Notes: generated by a model not told the origin, from the letters alone. DNA of 64,000 bases from Hyphomonadaceae bacterium (GCA_022760335.1 JALEGE010000024.1:21497-85496); one strand, 5' to 3'; counted from the stretch's first letter, positions 9,193-19,454 are shown. Numbers and translations: made by a program.

Positions 9193-9684
9193 ATGAAAAA
9201 TCACGTTGTTGACGGCACAATCGAAGTGCTTGGGGATTATCTCGCCACTGGACGTCAGGACAAGTCCGTCGAGATGAAGAAATACGCATACATCCAGTTC
9301 CGGGAAACTGGCGGCGATGAAGTGCTGGTGAAGAATGTAACCGTGCCGGTGGATGTCGACCGTATTCTGGAGCCCGGCGCAACTGGCTTGTTCCTGATTT
9401 CGAAATCCACTTTTCCGCCCTCGCGATCCCTGCTCGCGGCCAAAGTGGGAGATCGCGAAGCCGTGAACGAATATGTTCTGGGTGGTGCCGGCAGCTATGT
9501 TGGTGCTTATCTGCAGTTTTTGGTGCTGCTCATTCCTTGCATCTTATTGAGTTTCATCATGATCGGGATACCCATGGCCATGATCGTAATCTGGATGATG
9601 ATCCGCTATCCGGCCTGGATGGCCAATCTGCGTAACGTAGCCATGAATGCCGGCTTCAATCTGAAACGGGCGAAATCTATTTAA
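9193..9684 (+). CDS. Small inner-membrane protein of unknown function
   Basis: 163 residues with AGGAGA 9 nt before the ATG. The first 90 residues are soluble and beta-rich; a single long hydrophobic stretch (about 106-140, AYLQFLVLLIPC...) could form one or two membrane helices. The C-terminus is short and basic. It is the last gene of the plus-strand run and converges on the 393-aa secreted protein gene. Confidence 0.65.
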   Translation: MKNHVVDGTIEVLGDYLATGRQDKSVEMKKYAYIQFRETGGDEVLVKNVTVPVDVDRILEPGATGLFLISKSTFPPSRSLLAAKVGDREAVNEYVLGGAGSYVGAYLQFLVLLIPCILLSFIMIGIPMAMIVIWMMIRYPAWMANLRNVAMNAGFNLKRAKSI

Positions 9685-9883
9685 TCGTACGTTCTCGTCG
9701 TCTGAAGCATTGGTGCGAGGTCTTGCAAGGCTTGTCGAGATAGCGCCCTGTTATCTGAGCGACCGGGGTTCCCGATCCACCTCTCCGCGCGTACCAAGAA
9801 CGGAGCCTGTCCATCACGTTTCCCGTGGTTCGCCGTGGTTTTCAGAGCTTTCTTCAGCAATTTCAAGGTGGAGACCCGGATAA

Positions 9884-11065
9884 TCAGGGAAGTCGATACA
9901 GTATCGAGCTGCGGTTCAACGACCAGCATTCACTGGAGTCATCGCTGCAGAGGGGAGCTTCCTGGCCGAAGGAAAGTGTTTTCACGCTGGCGGACGCGCG
10001 GATGCGTTCGCGGATTTTCTTGAGCCGGTCACCAACGGTCTCTTCCGGCAAGTCCGGATCCCCACGATGGATGAGCAGGTACCGCGCCCTGGCGGCTTCC
10101 ACTTCTCCCTCCTGAGATGCCTTTTCAATGGCGTCTTCTATCGCCTCCAGCAGCGGATCAAGCGGGACCATGCCGATTTCTTCTGTCCCGTCGCGGTTGA
10201 GGATCACAGTCGGATCCAGCATGATCGGTAATTCTGGCGCAGGGGCGACATAGGGCTCGCCCGATGGGTCGGTCTCGACGCTGCCTCCGCGCAGCAGGAC
10301 TGGGTAATCCAGGATCAGGCCACGCGAGAAAGGCAGAGGGATGATCGCAGGATCCTGCACGCGTGCAGGCCCGCCTTCGACGATGACGAGAACATCATCG
10401 GCATTGTCTGATGCAAACGGGTCGTGCGCGCGGAAGGCCTTCACATTGTCGCTAAAGTCCTGGCCGGCCAGTTGCTGCCAATCCTTGTCGTAAACATAGG
10501 AGCCAGAGCCCCAGACAAGGCCAACACGTTGGGGGCAGGAGATTTTTTTCCAATCACTGGTTCGCGTCCCAGCCGCTTCCACTGCAGTTGCGCTTGCCGC
10601 ATCGAGCCCCCCGTTGGTGCGCCCCCCACCCTGCCCGGTTCCTTTGTGTTGATTGTCGGTACAAGCGTCATCTTCATCCACCGCGCTCAATGGCCCGCTC
10701 GGCAGATAGCCTTCCTCCAGAGCAAAGAGTGTGACAGCAGGCGTGGCGAAAGCTTCCCTGACAGGCAGATAATTCTCACCTTGAAGAACGAGGAAATGGC
10801 TGTCCCAGCCGCCGATGGAAGGCGGAAGGGGCCAAGGCTCATTGCTGACTGGCCCACGCTTCTCCTCGGCATCGTCGCCTTGAGACTGTCTATTCAACTC
10901 GTTGATGACGGCGAGGAAATCCCGGGCAGCTGTCAGGGATGGATCATCGCTATAGTCGACCGCCTCCTCGGAATTTTCGGGATTTTCCTGGCCGGAAGCC
11001 GTCCCGCCACCTAGCATGCCCGTGGCAAACAAGCCCGCCAGCATGAAGCTGGAAACATATCTCAT
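9884..11065 (-). CDS. Secreted protein of unknown function, co-transcribed with the VWA protein
   Basis: 393 residues with an N-terminal signal peptide (MRYVSSFMLAGLFATGMLGG, cleaved near SGQ). The mature part is acidic at first, then has a central segment with several cysteines (DDACTDN and KISCPQR) and a helical C-terminal region (VGDRLKKIRERIRA). No known domain is evident. It follows the 219-aa gene after 1 bp and the VWA gene beyond it, forming a three-gene minus-strand unit of exported proteins. Confidence 0.7.
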   Translation of the reverse strand: MRYVSSFMLAGLFATGMLGGGTASGQENPENSEEAVDYSDDPSLTAARDFLAVINELNRQSQGDDAEEKRGPVSNEPWPLPPSIGGWDSHFLVLQGENYLPVREAFATPAVTLFALEEGYLPSGPLSAVDEDDACTDNQHKGTGQGGGRTNGGLDAASATAVEAAGTRTSDWKKISCPQRVGLVWGSGSYVYDKDWQQLAGQDFSDNVKAFRAHDPFASDNADDVLVIVEGGPARVQDPAIIPLPFSRGLILDYPVLLRGGSVETDPSGEPYVAPAPELPIMLDPTVILNRDGTEEIGMVPLDPLLEAIEDAIEKASQEGEVEAARARYLLIHRGDPDLPEETVGDRLKKIRERIRASASVKTLSFGQEAPLCSDDSSECWSLNRSSILYRLP

Positions 11066-11066
11066 T

Positions 11067-11726
11067 CTAGTTCCCCTGGCCGAGAATATCAGCGAGCCCG
11101 CCAGGCAGGTTGGAAAGGTCTGGCCCGTCCGACACAGTCATGTTCTGGTAGAGCGTATAATTCTCATCTGCGCCGCCGGAGGTGCGGTCCACAGAGGTCG
11201 CGCTCTGGCCCATGCCCATCACCGATTGCTCCAGCATCAGCCAATCGCTTGTGAAGCAGGCCGTCCCCATCATGGGCGAGGAATAGACCGTGCATCCCTC
11301 TCCGGCGACCGTATTGGTTTCACCGGTGGGCGACATGTTCATGGCCTCAAGAAAACTTGCGCCGAGCTCTTCCGGGCTGGCATCTTCCATCGCATCCGCC
11401 AGGCCGGCATACATGGGATTGGTCGTTTGTGTGGCGGTGTTGGACTGCAGGTCAATCGTATAGATCGTGTCACCGATTGTGATGGTGTGCGTGGTCTGGG
11501 TCTGGCTGAATCCGCCAAAACCAATTGAGACGTCCTGTATTTCATAGGATTCATAGCCAAAGTCGCGATGGCAACGGGTCACCGTGCCCGACTGCATCTG
11601 GCCGTTCATCTCGTAAGTAACACAGGCTTTCTCGACGGGGTGAAGCTTCGGCGTGTCGGGATTGGCGAAAGCGGGGGCGGCTGAGATGGCCAGCATGGAA
11701 GAAACGGCAAGACTGCGCAGCAACAT
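11067..11726 (-). CDS. Secreted beta-rich protein of unknown function
   Basis: 219 residues with a typical signal peptide (cleavage near AFA-N). Four or more cysteines are spread through the mature part. Repeated Thr/Ser beta strands (TQTTHTITIGDTIYTIDL) resemble proteins that report on a bound metal or lipid, but no family is identified. It is the middle gene of the 13618-9884 minus-strand unit. Confidence 0.68.
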   Translation of the reverse strand: MLLRSLAVSSMLAISAAPAFANPDTPKLHPVEKACVTYEMNGQMQSGTVTRCHRDFGYESYEIQDVSIGFGGFSQTQTTHTITIGDTIYTIDLQSNTATQTTNPMYAGLADAMEDASPEELGASFLEAMNMSPTGETNTVAGEGCTVYSSPMMGTACFTSDWLMLEQSVMGMGQSATSVDRTSGGADENYTLYQNMTVSDGPDLSNLPGGLADILGQGN

Positions 11727-11740
11727 GGGGGCTCCAGGAA

Positions 11741-13618
11741 TTACGAGTTGAGTTCGAGTGTGACAGCGTGCTGGGCACCTGCTGTGATGGTGATTTCCTG
11801 CGGGGCAAAATCCCCGGCCGTGGACCAGCCTTCCACCAGATACCGCCCCGGAAGCAGCTTACGGGCCTCTCCCGGCTGGAAGATCCCGCCAATGATCGGC
11901 TGACCGTCAAGTGCGGTGACGAAAGCCCGGTCCGGTATGGTGGTGTAAGCCTCGGATGGCGCATAGGAGACGGTGAGTTCGCCCACGGGCTTCGGCTCCA
12001 ATGTCGCCGTGACGGTCTCATCCGCCGCGATTGTCACGTCCAGCGGATCGAAATGGGCCGTGCGGTCATAGCCGTGTACGCGGTACGCGCCTGGCGCCAC
12101 TGGGATTGCGCCGCCCGGCGTGGCATAGCTTCTCCCGCCCCGGTCAAGGGATTCCAGGAAGGCCCGGTTGGGCTGGGCGACATAGTTGAAGGGATCCCCG
12201 CCATATTCGATGGTCAGGAAACCGGCCGCGAGGGGAACTGTCAGGGGCTCCCCATCATTGGTGAGGGTCACCTCCACCGGAACGAGTGGCAGGTTCTGAT
12301 CATCTGAGCGCAGCTCATATGTGCCCGGCTGTATGGTCTCTCCATTGGTGGCATGCAGGGTGTAGAGCTTCTCACCCGCGCGCCACAGTTCCGAGGCGCG
12401 CTTGATGGTTTCGCCATCTGGCAGCGTGAACTGGATATAGGCCTTGATGGTCTGCGTCAGGTCGTAGACCAGATCGGTATGCGCGCCGGCCTCAAGAGTT
12501 TGCGTCAGGGTGAGTTCATTGTCGGCATTGGGCGCGGTGCGGAAGTTGTAGGTGCCTTCCCGGGCAAAGGCGACATCGCCCGGCCGAAAGCTGAACACCT
12601 CCTCGCTATCCTGATAGGCGCGGATCAGGGCGCCGGAATGGGGCTCGCCCATCTCAAGGAAGCTGGCCGAGACCGAAGCCGGGCGCGGAACTTCCAGCGT
12701 CAGGGACATCACACCCGGCTCGGAGACACTCACACTCGTTTCGACGAGGGTGTAGGCCGAACCATCGGCGAGCCGCGCGCCGGCCTCGATCACATAGTCT
12801 CCCGGGCCGGGGACAAGATTGACCCCATACCCCTTGGTTTCCACCTCGCTCAGAATGCTTGCATCCTGGCGCAATTGCCCTATGCCGCGCAGGCTTTCGC
12901 CGGTCTCGTCGATGAGGTCGAGTGCAATGGCATATGTGATGGGCTGCGGCACAGGATCGGGCTCAGCCATGGCGGTGCTGGCATCGGTGAGCGCCTCATT
13001 GAAGGCCAGCTCGCTGTCGGCGTCGAAATACTGCCCGCCGGAGACATCCGCGATGCAGGTCATGGCCGTGCGCTCCAGATCGCTGAGGCCCACACCCACC
13101 ACATGAACCTGGACATCCACGCCCGCGCTCTGCCAGTCGCGCATCAGATCGCACGGGTCAGCGTCGCAGGTTTCAATCCCATCGCTGATCAGCAGGATAT
13201 CACCCGGCCCGCCGCCCAGATCTTCCAGACCCTGGCTGAGCGACCATGTGATCGGCGTCATGCCGGTGGGGCGAATGTCTTCCAGGGCCGACTGGATGGA
13301 CGCCGCCCCCGTTTCTGCCGTCTGAAACGGCACCAGAAGCTCGCTGTCGCGGCAATCATCCCGGTAGCGATGGCCATAGGCGCGAAAGGCCACGTCGCGT
13401 TCCCCGATCCCAGTCGCGATAAACTCGGAAATGGCGTTTCGGGCCGCCGCATATTTACGCGATGCATCTGACAATTCTCCCCACATGGAGTTTGACGAGT
13501 CGTAGATCACGAGCACCTTATTGTCCGGGGCTGGCGCTGGATCTGTTTGTTCCGCCAGGGCGGCAGGCCAGCAAAGACACAGGGCGGCGATCATAATCGC
13601 CTTGAACACTACTTGCAT
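11741..13618 (-). CDS. Secreted von Willebrand factor A domain protein
   Basis: The ORF track starts at 13693, but the Met at 13618 opens directly into a signal peptide (MQVVFKAIMIAALCLCWPAALA) with AGAGG 12 nt upstream. The protein is 625 residues. Residues about 32-210 are a VWA domain with MIDAS motif DSSNS (VIYDSSNSMWG) and later conserved Asp (ISDGIETCD), so it should bind a divalent metal and a protein ligand. The rest is a series of beta-sandwich or carboxypeptidase-regulatory-like repeats, each with a GAYRVHG / GRYLVEG type turn. It is the first gene of a three-gene exported unit. An adhesion or envelope-sensing role is inference. Confidence 0.85.
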   Translation of the reverse strand: MQVVFKAIMIAALCLCWPAALAEQTDPAPAPDNKVLVIYDSSNSMWGELSDASRKYAAARNAISEFIATGIGERDVAFRAYGHRYRDDCRDSELLVPFQTAETGAASIQSALEDIRPTGMTPITWSLSQGLEDLGGGPGDILLISDGIETCDADPCDLMRDWQSAGVDVQVHVVGVGLSDLERTAMTCIADVSGGQYFDADSELAFNEALTDASTAMAEPDPVPQPITYAIALDLIDETGESLRGIGQLRQDASILSEVETKGYGVNLVPGPGDYVIEAGARLADGSAYTLVETSVSVSEPGVMSLTLEVPRPASVSASFLEMGEPHSGALIRAYQDSEEVFSFRPGDVAFAREGTYNFRTAPNADNELTLTQTLEAGAHTDLVYDLTQTIKAYIQFTLPDGETIKRASELWRAGEKLYTLHATNGETIQPGTYELRSDDQNLPLVPVEVTLTNDGEPLTVPLAAGFLTIEYGGDPFNYVAQPNRAFLESLDRGGRSYATPGGAIPVAPGAYRVHGYDRTAHFDPLDVTIAADETVTATLEPKPVGELTVSYAPSEAYTTIPDRAFVTALDGQPIIGGIFQPGEARKLLPGRYLVEGWSTAGDFAPQEITITAGAQHAVTLELNS

Positions 13619-13693
13619 CGCGGCGGAACCTCTTGTCGCGTGGCCTGCCTGTGTTCCGCAAATCCGCGCCCGAACCAACTCGTACAGATGCAC

Positions 13694-13777
13694 TAGTCAG
13701 CTCGCGGATAGGGCAAGCGCCCTAATTGGCAGCCAGGCCTGGTTGCGCCCCATTAGGCGGCCAAACAGGAGACATAT
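13694..13777. promoter_or_regulatory. Short divergent intergenic region with nested inverted repeats
   Basis: Upstream of the 115-aa secreted protein there is a small hairpin TAGGGC-aagc-GCCCTA, then a wider CCTAAT...ATTAGG pair that encloses the palindrome CCAGGCCTGG. These could be operators or RNA folds near the start of transcription; no regulator is identified. Confidence 0.35.
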
Positions 13778-14125
13778 ATGAGACTGAAACTGCTGTCCTC
13801 CGGAGCCTTGCTTGGTGCCATTGCCGCGCTCGCCGCGCCGCCGGCTTCGGCGAGCTATATGGAAAACTGCAAGGCCCTGATTGCCGATTGGGATGCCTGC
13901 CGCACCAAGGGCGAAGCCTGCAAATCCGAGCAGGAGGCGATCGAGACCGAATGCAAATGCCATGCGCAGAAAGGCGATGAGTGGGAGCTTGTCATGGCCG
14001 CGGTCGGCAAGGACAATGTCTGCGAAACCGAATGGCCGCCAACCGACATTCCAGACTCCTCCCCTCCGCCGCATGAAACGCGCGACAATCCCGGTTCAGA
14101 GCCGGAGGTTCGCACCCCGAACTGA
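13778..14125 (+). CDS. Small secreted cysteine-rich protein
   Basis: 115 residues with an AGGAG Shine-Dalgarno sequence 7 nt upstream. The signal peptide ends near ASAS. The mature part has cysteines in [25 protein letters not shown] and VCETEW, a spacing like twin-CX9C-type helical hairpins, followed by a Pro-rich tail. No family is recognised. The A of its stop overlaps the ATG of the upstream-extended regulator ORF, but the regulator probably starts at 14176. Confidence 0.65.
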   Translation: MRLKLLSSGALLGAIAALAAPPASASYMENCKALIADWDACRTKGEACKSEQEAIETECKCHAQKGDEWELVMAAVGKDNVCETEWPPTDIPDSSPPPHETRDNPGSEPEVRTPN

Positions 14126-14175
14126 TGCCCCCCTCAGGCCTGCCAACACCTTTGCCTTTGTGTTACGAGCACACC

Positions 14176-14805
14176 ATGAGTAGTGCCATGAAAATCCTGC
14201 TGGTGGATGATCATCCCGTCTTTCGCAATGGCATGATGGTGATGCTCGGCAAACTGTTTGCCGGCGCTGAGATTGTCGAGATTGGCGACCATCCAAAGCT
14301 GGTCGAGGCGGTTGCCAATCCCGCGCCGCCGGACCTTGTCCTGCTCGATCTGGTGTTCCCCGGCTTTGATCCGCAAAAGGATTTCCCCGCATTACGCCGC
14401 CGCCTGCCGCTGACGCCGATTGTGGCGGTCAGCATGGTGTCGGACTTTTCCATTGTCGATGACATCATGGCCGCCGGCGCGAACGGATTTGTCTCCAAGA
14501 CAGCCCGCCCGGACTCCATGTCGGCAGCCTTTCTTTCGGTGATGGATGGCGAGACCGTGGTGTTGAAGGCTTCCAGCGATGCCACGCCATTCTCGCAAGG
14601 CGAGGACGCACTCAGTGCCCTGACCAACCGGCAGATCGAAGTGTTGCGCTTCATCTGCCGGGGCCTGTCGAACAAGGAAATCGCCCGCGAGCTTGATATC
14701 TCTCCCTACACGGTGCGCATCCATGTCTCAGCGCTGCTCAAGACGCTTGGTGTGCAGAGCCGGTCTGCGGCTGCCTCGCTGGCCAGCTCACGAGGCTTTG
14801 TTTGA
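14176..14805 (+). CDS. NarL/FixJ-type LuxR-family response regulator
   Basis: The track start (14125) adds 17 residues before the conserved receiver. ATG 14176 ([16 protein letters not shown]) is preferred; ATG 14188 is also possible. The receiver has D12/D13-type acidic residues, phospho-acceptor Asp58 (LVLLDLVFP) and a KT pair near residue 109 (FVSKTARP). The C-terminal 60 residues are a LuxR HTH ([28 protein letters not shown], quoted in part). It converges on and overlaps by 18 bp the hybrid kinase gene, a likely cognate pair. Confidence 0.9.
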   Translation: MSSAMKILLVDDHPVFRNGMMVMLGKLFAGAEIVEIGDHPKLVEAVANPAPPDLVLLDLVFPGFDPQKDFPALRRRLPLTPIVAVSMVSDFSIVDDIMAAGANGFVSKTARPDSMSAAFLSVMDGETVVLKASSDATPFSQGEDALSALTNRQIEVLRFICRGLSNKEIARELDISPYTVRIHVSALLKTLGVQSRSAAASLASSRGFV

Positions 14806-16566
14806 ACTCGCCAGCGCATTGAGCAGCGCCGACCGCAACTGGGCGGGCCGGATCGGCTTGTGCAAAAGCGGGATGCCGCGCTCGGCAACGGCGAGCTGCA
14901 TCTCCTTTGAGGTGTGGCCGGAAATCATGATGGTCGGGACGGTGCCAGTCGCTGTCTCGGCCAGTCCGTCAATGACATCCAGACCGGTCATGCTGGGCGA
15001 AAGCTCATAGTCACAAATGATCACATCTGGTGCGTGTTCACCAATGGACTCCGGTGTGGACAAGGATTTAACACGACATCCCCAGCGGGTCAGAAGCAAC
15101 TCGGTCGCCGCCAGGGTGGCCGGATCATCGTCGACCACCACGATGCTCGCGGCCTCAAAGTTCCCCGCCTGCGCCCCCCGGGGCTGAGGGAGACTGGCCT
15201 CATTGCCATCCGCGCGTTCAAACCCGTTGATTGAAAAGACCGAGCCGCGCCCTTCGCGTGAAACCAGACTGATATTGAGCCCCAGCTCATCGGCCACGCG
15301 CTGCACAATGGAGAGGCCAAGCCCCAGCCCCGGCGTTGCCTTCGCCCCCATGCGGGCGCTGTCGAGCCGGGCGAACTCCTTGAAGATGCGTTGTTGCTCA
15401 TCTGCGGGAATGCCCCTGCCCGTGTCGCAGACCTGGATCGAAACGCCTCCGCCACGCCGCCGGCAGCCGATCAGCACATCCTGCCCCTCGGAATGGCGAA
15501 TGGCATTCGAAACAAGGTTTTGCAGCATGCGCCGAACCAGCACGGGGTCGCTGCGGAGCTTCAGGCGCGTCGGCGCGATGTGGAGCGTGACATCGCACGC
15601 ACGGGCGACCAGTTCGAAATCGCGCTGCAGTTCCACAAACAGATCCATCGCATTGAACACGCTGATGCGCGGCTGAACCCCGCCCGTATCGAGCAAAGAG
15701 ACATCAAGAAGCGAGTCGAAGAGCTTGGTCAGCACGTCCAGAGACTGGCGCACCCGGCCCATGATCTCCTCATGCTCTTCGGGCGTTTCCGCATCCGGTA
15801 GGGTTTCCACATACAGGCTGATCGCATGCAGCGGCTGGCGCAGGTCGTGACTGGCCTGCGCGAGAAAGCGCGACTTTGAGAGATTGGCCTCATCGGCCGC
15901 CTCGCGCGCCCTTTCCAGTTCAACGGCTTGTTGCTGAAGGTCGCGCAAGAGGCCGTCTTTCTCGATCTGGAGACGGAAGGCCTGGAGCATGAAGTCATTG
16001 ATCTTGCGCGCCAGCGAAACCAGCACGACCACATAGAGCAGGATCAGCCCGCCGGAGAGCCAGTTGCTGAGCCCGCCTTCCAGCATGTAGCGCACGCCCA
16101 GCGGCACCATGCCCGGCAAGACGGATGTATAGCATGTGCGCAGGCGCATGCCCTGGGTTCCCACGGCGCTGAGCGACATACCGCCCATAACGAAGGTCAG
16201 GAACAACTGTTTGGCCGGCTCCCCGCTGGGGAACAGCATCAGGCCGGCAAATCCCCACATGCAGCCGACCCAGAAAGCCAGCCGGTCAAACTCGTGGCGC
16301 GCGTCCAGAACGCTCTCATCGCTCCAATCTTCACGCGCCACACGGCTCGACAGCCGCAATTGCAGGAGGATCGGAATGGCGAGACCGGCGGCGAAGAAAG
16401 CACATCGCCAAATGGGCACTGAGGTCGACGCCACCACGGCGATGAGAATGCCGACCAGAATATGCATGCCGCTGGCAAGCCGGTTCCGGTCCAGCAGCAT
16501 CCTCAATGCATGGACTTCGAGTTCTTCGTCTCTCGCGGTTACGAAATTCGGGTCGGATTTTCTCAT
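14788..16566 (-). CDS. Hybrid sensor histidine kinase with C-terminal receiver
   Basis: 592 residues. Roughly six hydrophobic segments in residues 30-190 form an integral-membrane sensor of no named family. A coiled-coil linker follows, then the phospho-acceptor His240 ([14 protein letters not shown]), an ATPase domain with [17 protein letters not shown] and [10 protein letters not shown] boxes, and a C-terminal receiver with Asp519 (VIICDYELS). This layout matches hybrid kinases that signal to LuxR-type regulators; the neighbouring NarL-type regulator is the obvious partner. Confidence 0.9.
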   Translation of the reverse strand: MRKSDPNFVTARDEELEVHALRMLLDRNRLASGMHILVGILIAVVASTSVPIWRCAFFAAGLAIPILLQLRLSSRVAREDWSDESVLDARHEFDRLAFWVGCMWGFAGLMLFPSGEPAKQLFLTFVMGGMSLSAVGTQGMRLRTCYTSVLPGMVPLGVRYMLEGGLSNWLSGGLILLYVVVLVSLARKINDFMLQAFRLQIEKDGLLRDLQQQAVELERAREAADEANLSKSRFLAQASHDLRQPLHAISLYVETLPDAETPEEHEEIMGRVRQSLDVLTKLFDSLLDVSLLDTGGVQPRISVFNAMDLFVELQRDFELVARACDVTLHIAPTRLKLRSDPVLVRRMLQNLVSNAIRHSEGQDVLIGCRRRGGGVSIQVCDTGRGIPADEQQRIFKEFARLDSARMGAKATPGLGLGLSIVQRVADELGLNISLVSREGRGSVFSINGFERADGNEASLPQPRGAQAGNFEAASIVVVDDDPATLAATELLLTRWGCRVKSLSTPESIGEHAPDVIICDYELSPSMTGLDVIDGLAETATGTVPTIMISGHTSKEMQLAVAERGIPLLHKPIRPAQLRSALLNALASSNKAS

Positions 16567-16596
16567 AGATGATGTCAGTCTAATGCGAAGCCGTCT

Positions 16597-16860
16597 CTAA
16601 TAACATCCTTCGAGCACCTCGCCTTCATGATCAAATGCGCACCAGAGATAATGGATCTTGGCGCCGATTGTGATGAACACCCCACCCATGTGCCAGCGCC
16701 ATTGGGGAACACGGCGTATTGCTTGTGCTCGCTGTTTCTTGATCTCAGGCGCGAAGATCGATCCGAAGCGAAAGCGGGAAACGGACGCACAATATGACCG
16801 CGAGACGAATGATCTGTGGTGACGTCTTGAAGTAGCGGTACGGCGACTTGCTTATGGTGC
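16597..16860 (-). pseudogene. Remnant of an IS6-family transposase
   Basis: Two pieces in different minus-strand frames match the IS6 transposase order. The N-terminal piece (about 16860-16768) reads TISKSPYRYFKTS...IIRLAV...RFPLSLR. The second piece reads FGSIFAPEIKKQRA...QWRWHM...AKIHYLWCAFDHEGEVLE and stops at 16597. The roughly 25-30 residues that normally lie between RFPLSLR and the FG motif are deleted at about 16765, with a frame change. The catalytic first Asp, normally in WHVDE, is replaced (WHMGG), and the C-terminal half with the remaining DDE residues is missing. It is inactive. Confidence 0.82.
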
Positions 16861-17104
16861 AGTCAAGATATGACGCCTCGTGCTGCCCAGGCGTCCTGAC
16901 GAGTCCCTTCATGTTTACCAAAAACGGACAGCGTCCTGACGGCGTGGTGCTGCATGTGCACAAATTTTTGTGCGCGCGCACACATATTTGCCCGAAGCTT
17001 AGTCATACCCCCCACGATGCAGGACTTATTTCATAAGATAACTATCCGAATGATGAGGCGTCGGACTCTTTCACGCAGGTTTGTATGTCGAAGAGGACGT
17101 CCCG
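16861..17104. promoter_or_regulatory. Upstream region of the TonB operon with an imperfect palindrome
   Basis: Non-coding between the IS6 remnant and the TonB receptor start. GCACAAATTTTTGTGC at 16958-16973 is a near-palindrome (GCACAAA/TTTGTGC) about 130 bp before the start codon and could be an operator. No promoter hexamers can be assigned with confidence. Confidence 0.4.
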
Positions 17105-19447
17105 ATGGCCAGAGTCTTAAGATCCGTCGCTTGTGTAGCAGTTACTGCAGTTTGTAATTTCCTTCCCCTGCATGTCGCGGTCGCGCAGGAAGGAGTTGAT
17201 GACGCCGAAGCACGCCTTGATGCGGTCGTCGTTGAAGGCCGGCGTGTGTCAACGGTGGATCAGGCAATCGGGACTGGCCAAGCCTCGAACACAGTCGCAG
17301 TGACGCGCGAGGAACTCCTTTCCGCACCGGCTGGGATCTCGGGCCTGAAAATGCTGGAGACCCTGCCGGGCTTCAATGTACAGACCGATGGCGCACTCGG
17401 GCTTTACGAATTCGGCAACTCTGTCACGGTACGTGCCTTCAATCTGCAGCAGATCGGCTTCGTCCTGGATGGCGTGCCGATGGGGCGGTCCGATGCCTTT
17501 GGCGGCAGTCCGATCTTCCGCTATGTCGACAATGAGAACCTCGCGTCGGTCGTGGCCTCGCCCGGTGCCGGCGATGTCTCGTTGCCGAGCTATGCCTCGC
17601 TTGGTCCGATCGTGTCCTACAACTCCGTCGAGCCATCGGAGGAATTGGGTGGGATGCTGGCTTATACCGCCGGCGAGTACGGACTTGAACGCAGTTTCAT
17701 CAAGCTGGAAACCGGTCAGATCGGCGGCTTTTCAGCCTATGCCAGCCGGTCCAAGACAGATTCTGATCTCTGGCGTGGAGCGGGAAGCATCGACCGCGAG
17801 CATATCGAGGCGAAACTGAAATATGAGTTCAGCGACGTCACCGCACTGACGTTCGGCTATGTCGCAAATGAATTCTTTGATTATGATTCCCCTTCGGCGC
17901 CTGAGACCTTCTTCGAGAATGACTATTACCTTGGCTATACTGGCACGATCCCGGACGGTTGCATTATGCCATATACAGATGCCGCCGGTGACCTGATCTA
18001 TCCATTTGACTATAATGGCGATGGCGTCGCAGACGAGAATGATTTCTCGCCAACTTTCATCGGCGGGACCTGTACCAATTACTATCAGGATCGCATCAAT
18101 ATCCGCCAGGATGCGCTCTACCACCTGAATTTCGAGACCGAGATCACTGAGGGTCTTGACCTGACCGCAACTTATTACTTCGAAGACAAGGATGGTTTCG
18201 GGGTCTCGCCCGACGGTTTCTCCAACACACTTTCCAACTATACTGAACAGGCCGCTGCCGGCCTTGACGTGGTCTTTCCGCGTGGTGTTCAGTACGGCCT
18301 GTCGGAAGTGGGTGGCGAGCGCGAAGGCTTCCTTGCCGGCCTGAGCTGGGATATCGCCAACCACACCATCGAAGTCGGTGGCTGGATTGAGGATGAGACC
18401 TACAACCGCACACAGCTGCGCCTCAACAAGGTCGGCGGTTCCCAGGATGGCGCCGTGTTGTTTGACGAGGTGGCCTATTATCGTCGTGACTATACCTCCA
18501 CTCGCGAAGCGACCCAGCTTTACATCAAAGACACGATCAGCCTGCTCGACGACCGGCTGAATGTCGAGCTTGGCGCAAAAAGCCTGAGCGTGGACTATTC
18601 GCTTGATGGATATCGCGACTTTGACGACTACTCACTTGCTGGCGGCATGCCCGGCTATGGCCCACAATTCATTGAAGCTGACTATGAAGAAAGCTTCCTG
18701 CCCATGGTCGGGGCCGTCTATGAGCTGAATGCAACCGATCAGGTCTTTGCCTCCTGGTCGCAAAACTTCGCTCTGCCGCGCGGCGCCGACGATATCTTCG
18801 ACAATGCCACATCGACGCCGCTGGCTGCGCCTGCTGGCGAAGAATCGGAGAATTTTGAACTCGGTGTGCGCACAAACCGGCCTTCCTTCTTTGGCGCTGC
18901 GGCGCTGTTCTACACCACATTCGACAATCGTCTTCTGGCCGGCAATGTCATCAATCCCGCAACCCAACAGCCCGAAGCCTTCTATTTCAATGGCGGCGAG
19001 ACCAGTGCCTATGGCCTGGAACTGTCAGGTGTCTACCAGCCCGACATTTTCGATGACCAAGTCTATTTCACAGGCAATCTCACCTACAACAAGACCGAGG
19101 ACGAGGATGGGTTCACACTGGCTGACAGCCCGGAATGGCTGTTCACCGGCGGGGTGACTTATGAGCCCACGCCCTGGCTCGTGGCCAATATATCTACAAA
19201 ATACACCAGTGAGCGCTATGCGACCTTCACCGAAACGGGTGAAATGGAAGCATTTGCAGTGTTTGACGGCTATGTGGATGTCGGTGGCCCCAATGGATTT
19301 GGCCTGCCGGACACCATCAGCTTCCGTTTGAATGTCAGCAACATTCTCGACGAAGAAGTGCCAACCGCCTTCGTTTTTGCCGGCGCGCAGTTCTTCCGCC
19401 CGCTGAACCCGCGCACCGTGCAGGCCACCGTGTCGGTCCAGTTCTGA
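17105..19447 (+). CDS. TonB-dependent outer-membrane receptor
   Basis: The ATG at 17105 (MARVLRSVACVAV) is preferred over 17081 because it gives a proper signal peptide ending VAVAQ; the protein is about 780 residues. A plug domain (about 40-180; LDAVVVEGRR, then LKMLETLPGFNV and FVLDGVPMGRS) precedes a 22-strand barrel ending in the aromatic TVQATVSVQF. The family imports large or scarce ligands using TonB energy. It heads a tight operon with an M19 dipeptidase, a TSUP exporter and an exported aminotransferase, so the ligand is likely a peptide or amino-acid derivative (inference). Confidence 0.9.
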   Translation: MARVLRSVACVAVTAVCNFLPLHVAVAQEGVDDAEARLDAVVVEGRRVSTVDQAIGTGQASNTVAVTREELLSAPAGISGLKMLETLPGFNVQTDGALGLYEFGNSVTVRAFNLQQIGFVLDGVPMGRSDAFGGSPIFRYVDNENLASVVASPGAGDVSLPSYASLGPIVSYNSVEPSEELGGMLAYTAGEYGLERSFIKLETGQIGGFSAYASRSKTDSDLWRGAGSIDREHIEAKLKYEFSDVTALTFGYVANEFFDYDSPSAPETFFENDYYLGYTGTIPDGCIMPYTDAAGDLIYPFDYNGDGVADENDFSPTFIGGTCTNYYQDRINIRQDALYHLNFETEITEGLDLTATYYFEDKDGFGVSPDGFSNTLSNYTEQAAAGLDVVFPRGVQYGLSEVGGEREGFLAGLSWDIANHTIEVGGWIEDETYNRTQLRLNKVGGSQDGAVLFDEVAYYRRDYTSTREATQLYIKDTISLLDDRLNVELGAKSLSVDYSLDGYRDFDDYSLAGGMPGYGPQFIEADYEESFLPMVGAVYELNATDQVFASWSQNFALPRGADDIFDNATSTPLAAPAGEESENFELGVRTNRPSFFGAAALFYTTFDNRLLAGNVINPATQQPEAFYFNGGETSAYGLELSGVYQPDIFDDQVYFTGNLTYNKTEDEDGFTLADSPEWLFTGGVTYEPTPWLVANISTKYTSERYATFTETGEMEAFAVFDGYVDVGGPNGFGLPDTISFRLNVSNILDEEVPTAFVFAGAQFFRPLNPRTVQATVSVQF

Positions 19448-19454
19448 GGAAAGG

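Noticed and set aside
9681-9929. 82-aa minus-strand ORF after the 393-aa gene
   Set aside because: It starts inside another gene, has no Shine-Dalgarno sequence and no recognisable features.
12353-13471. 372-aa plus-strand ORF
   Set aside because: It is fully antisense to the VWA protein, which has a signal peptide and MIDAS motif; the plus-strand translation has no domain.
16848-17036. 62-aa plus-strand ORF upstream of the TonB receptor
   Set aside because: It overlaps the IS6 remnant and a palindrome; no ribosome-binding site or domain.
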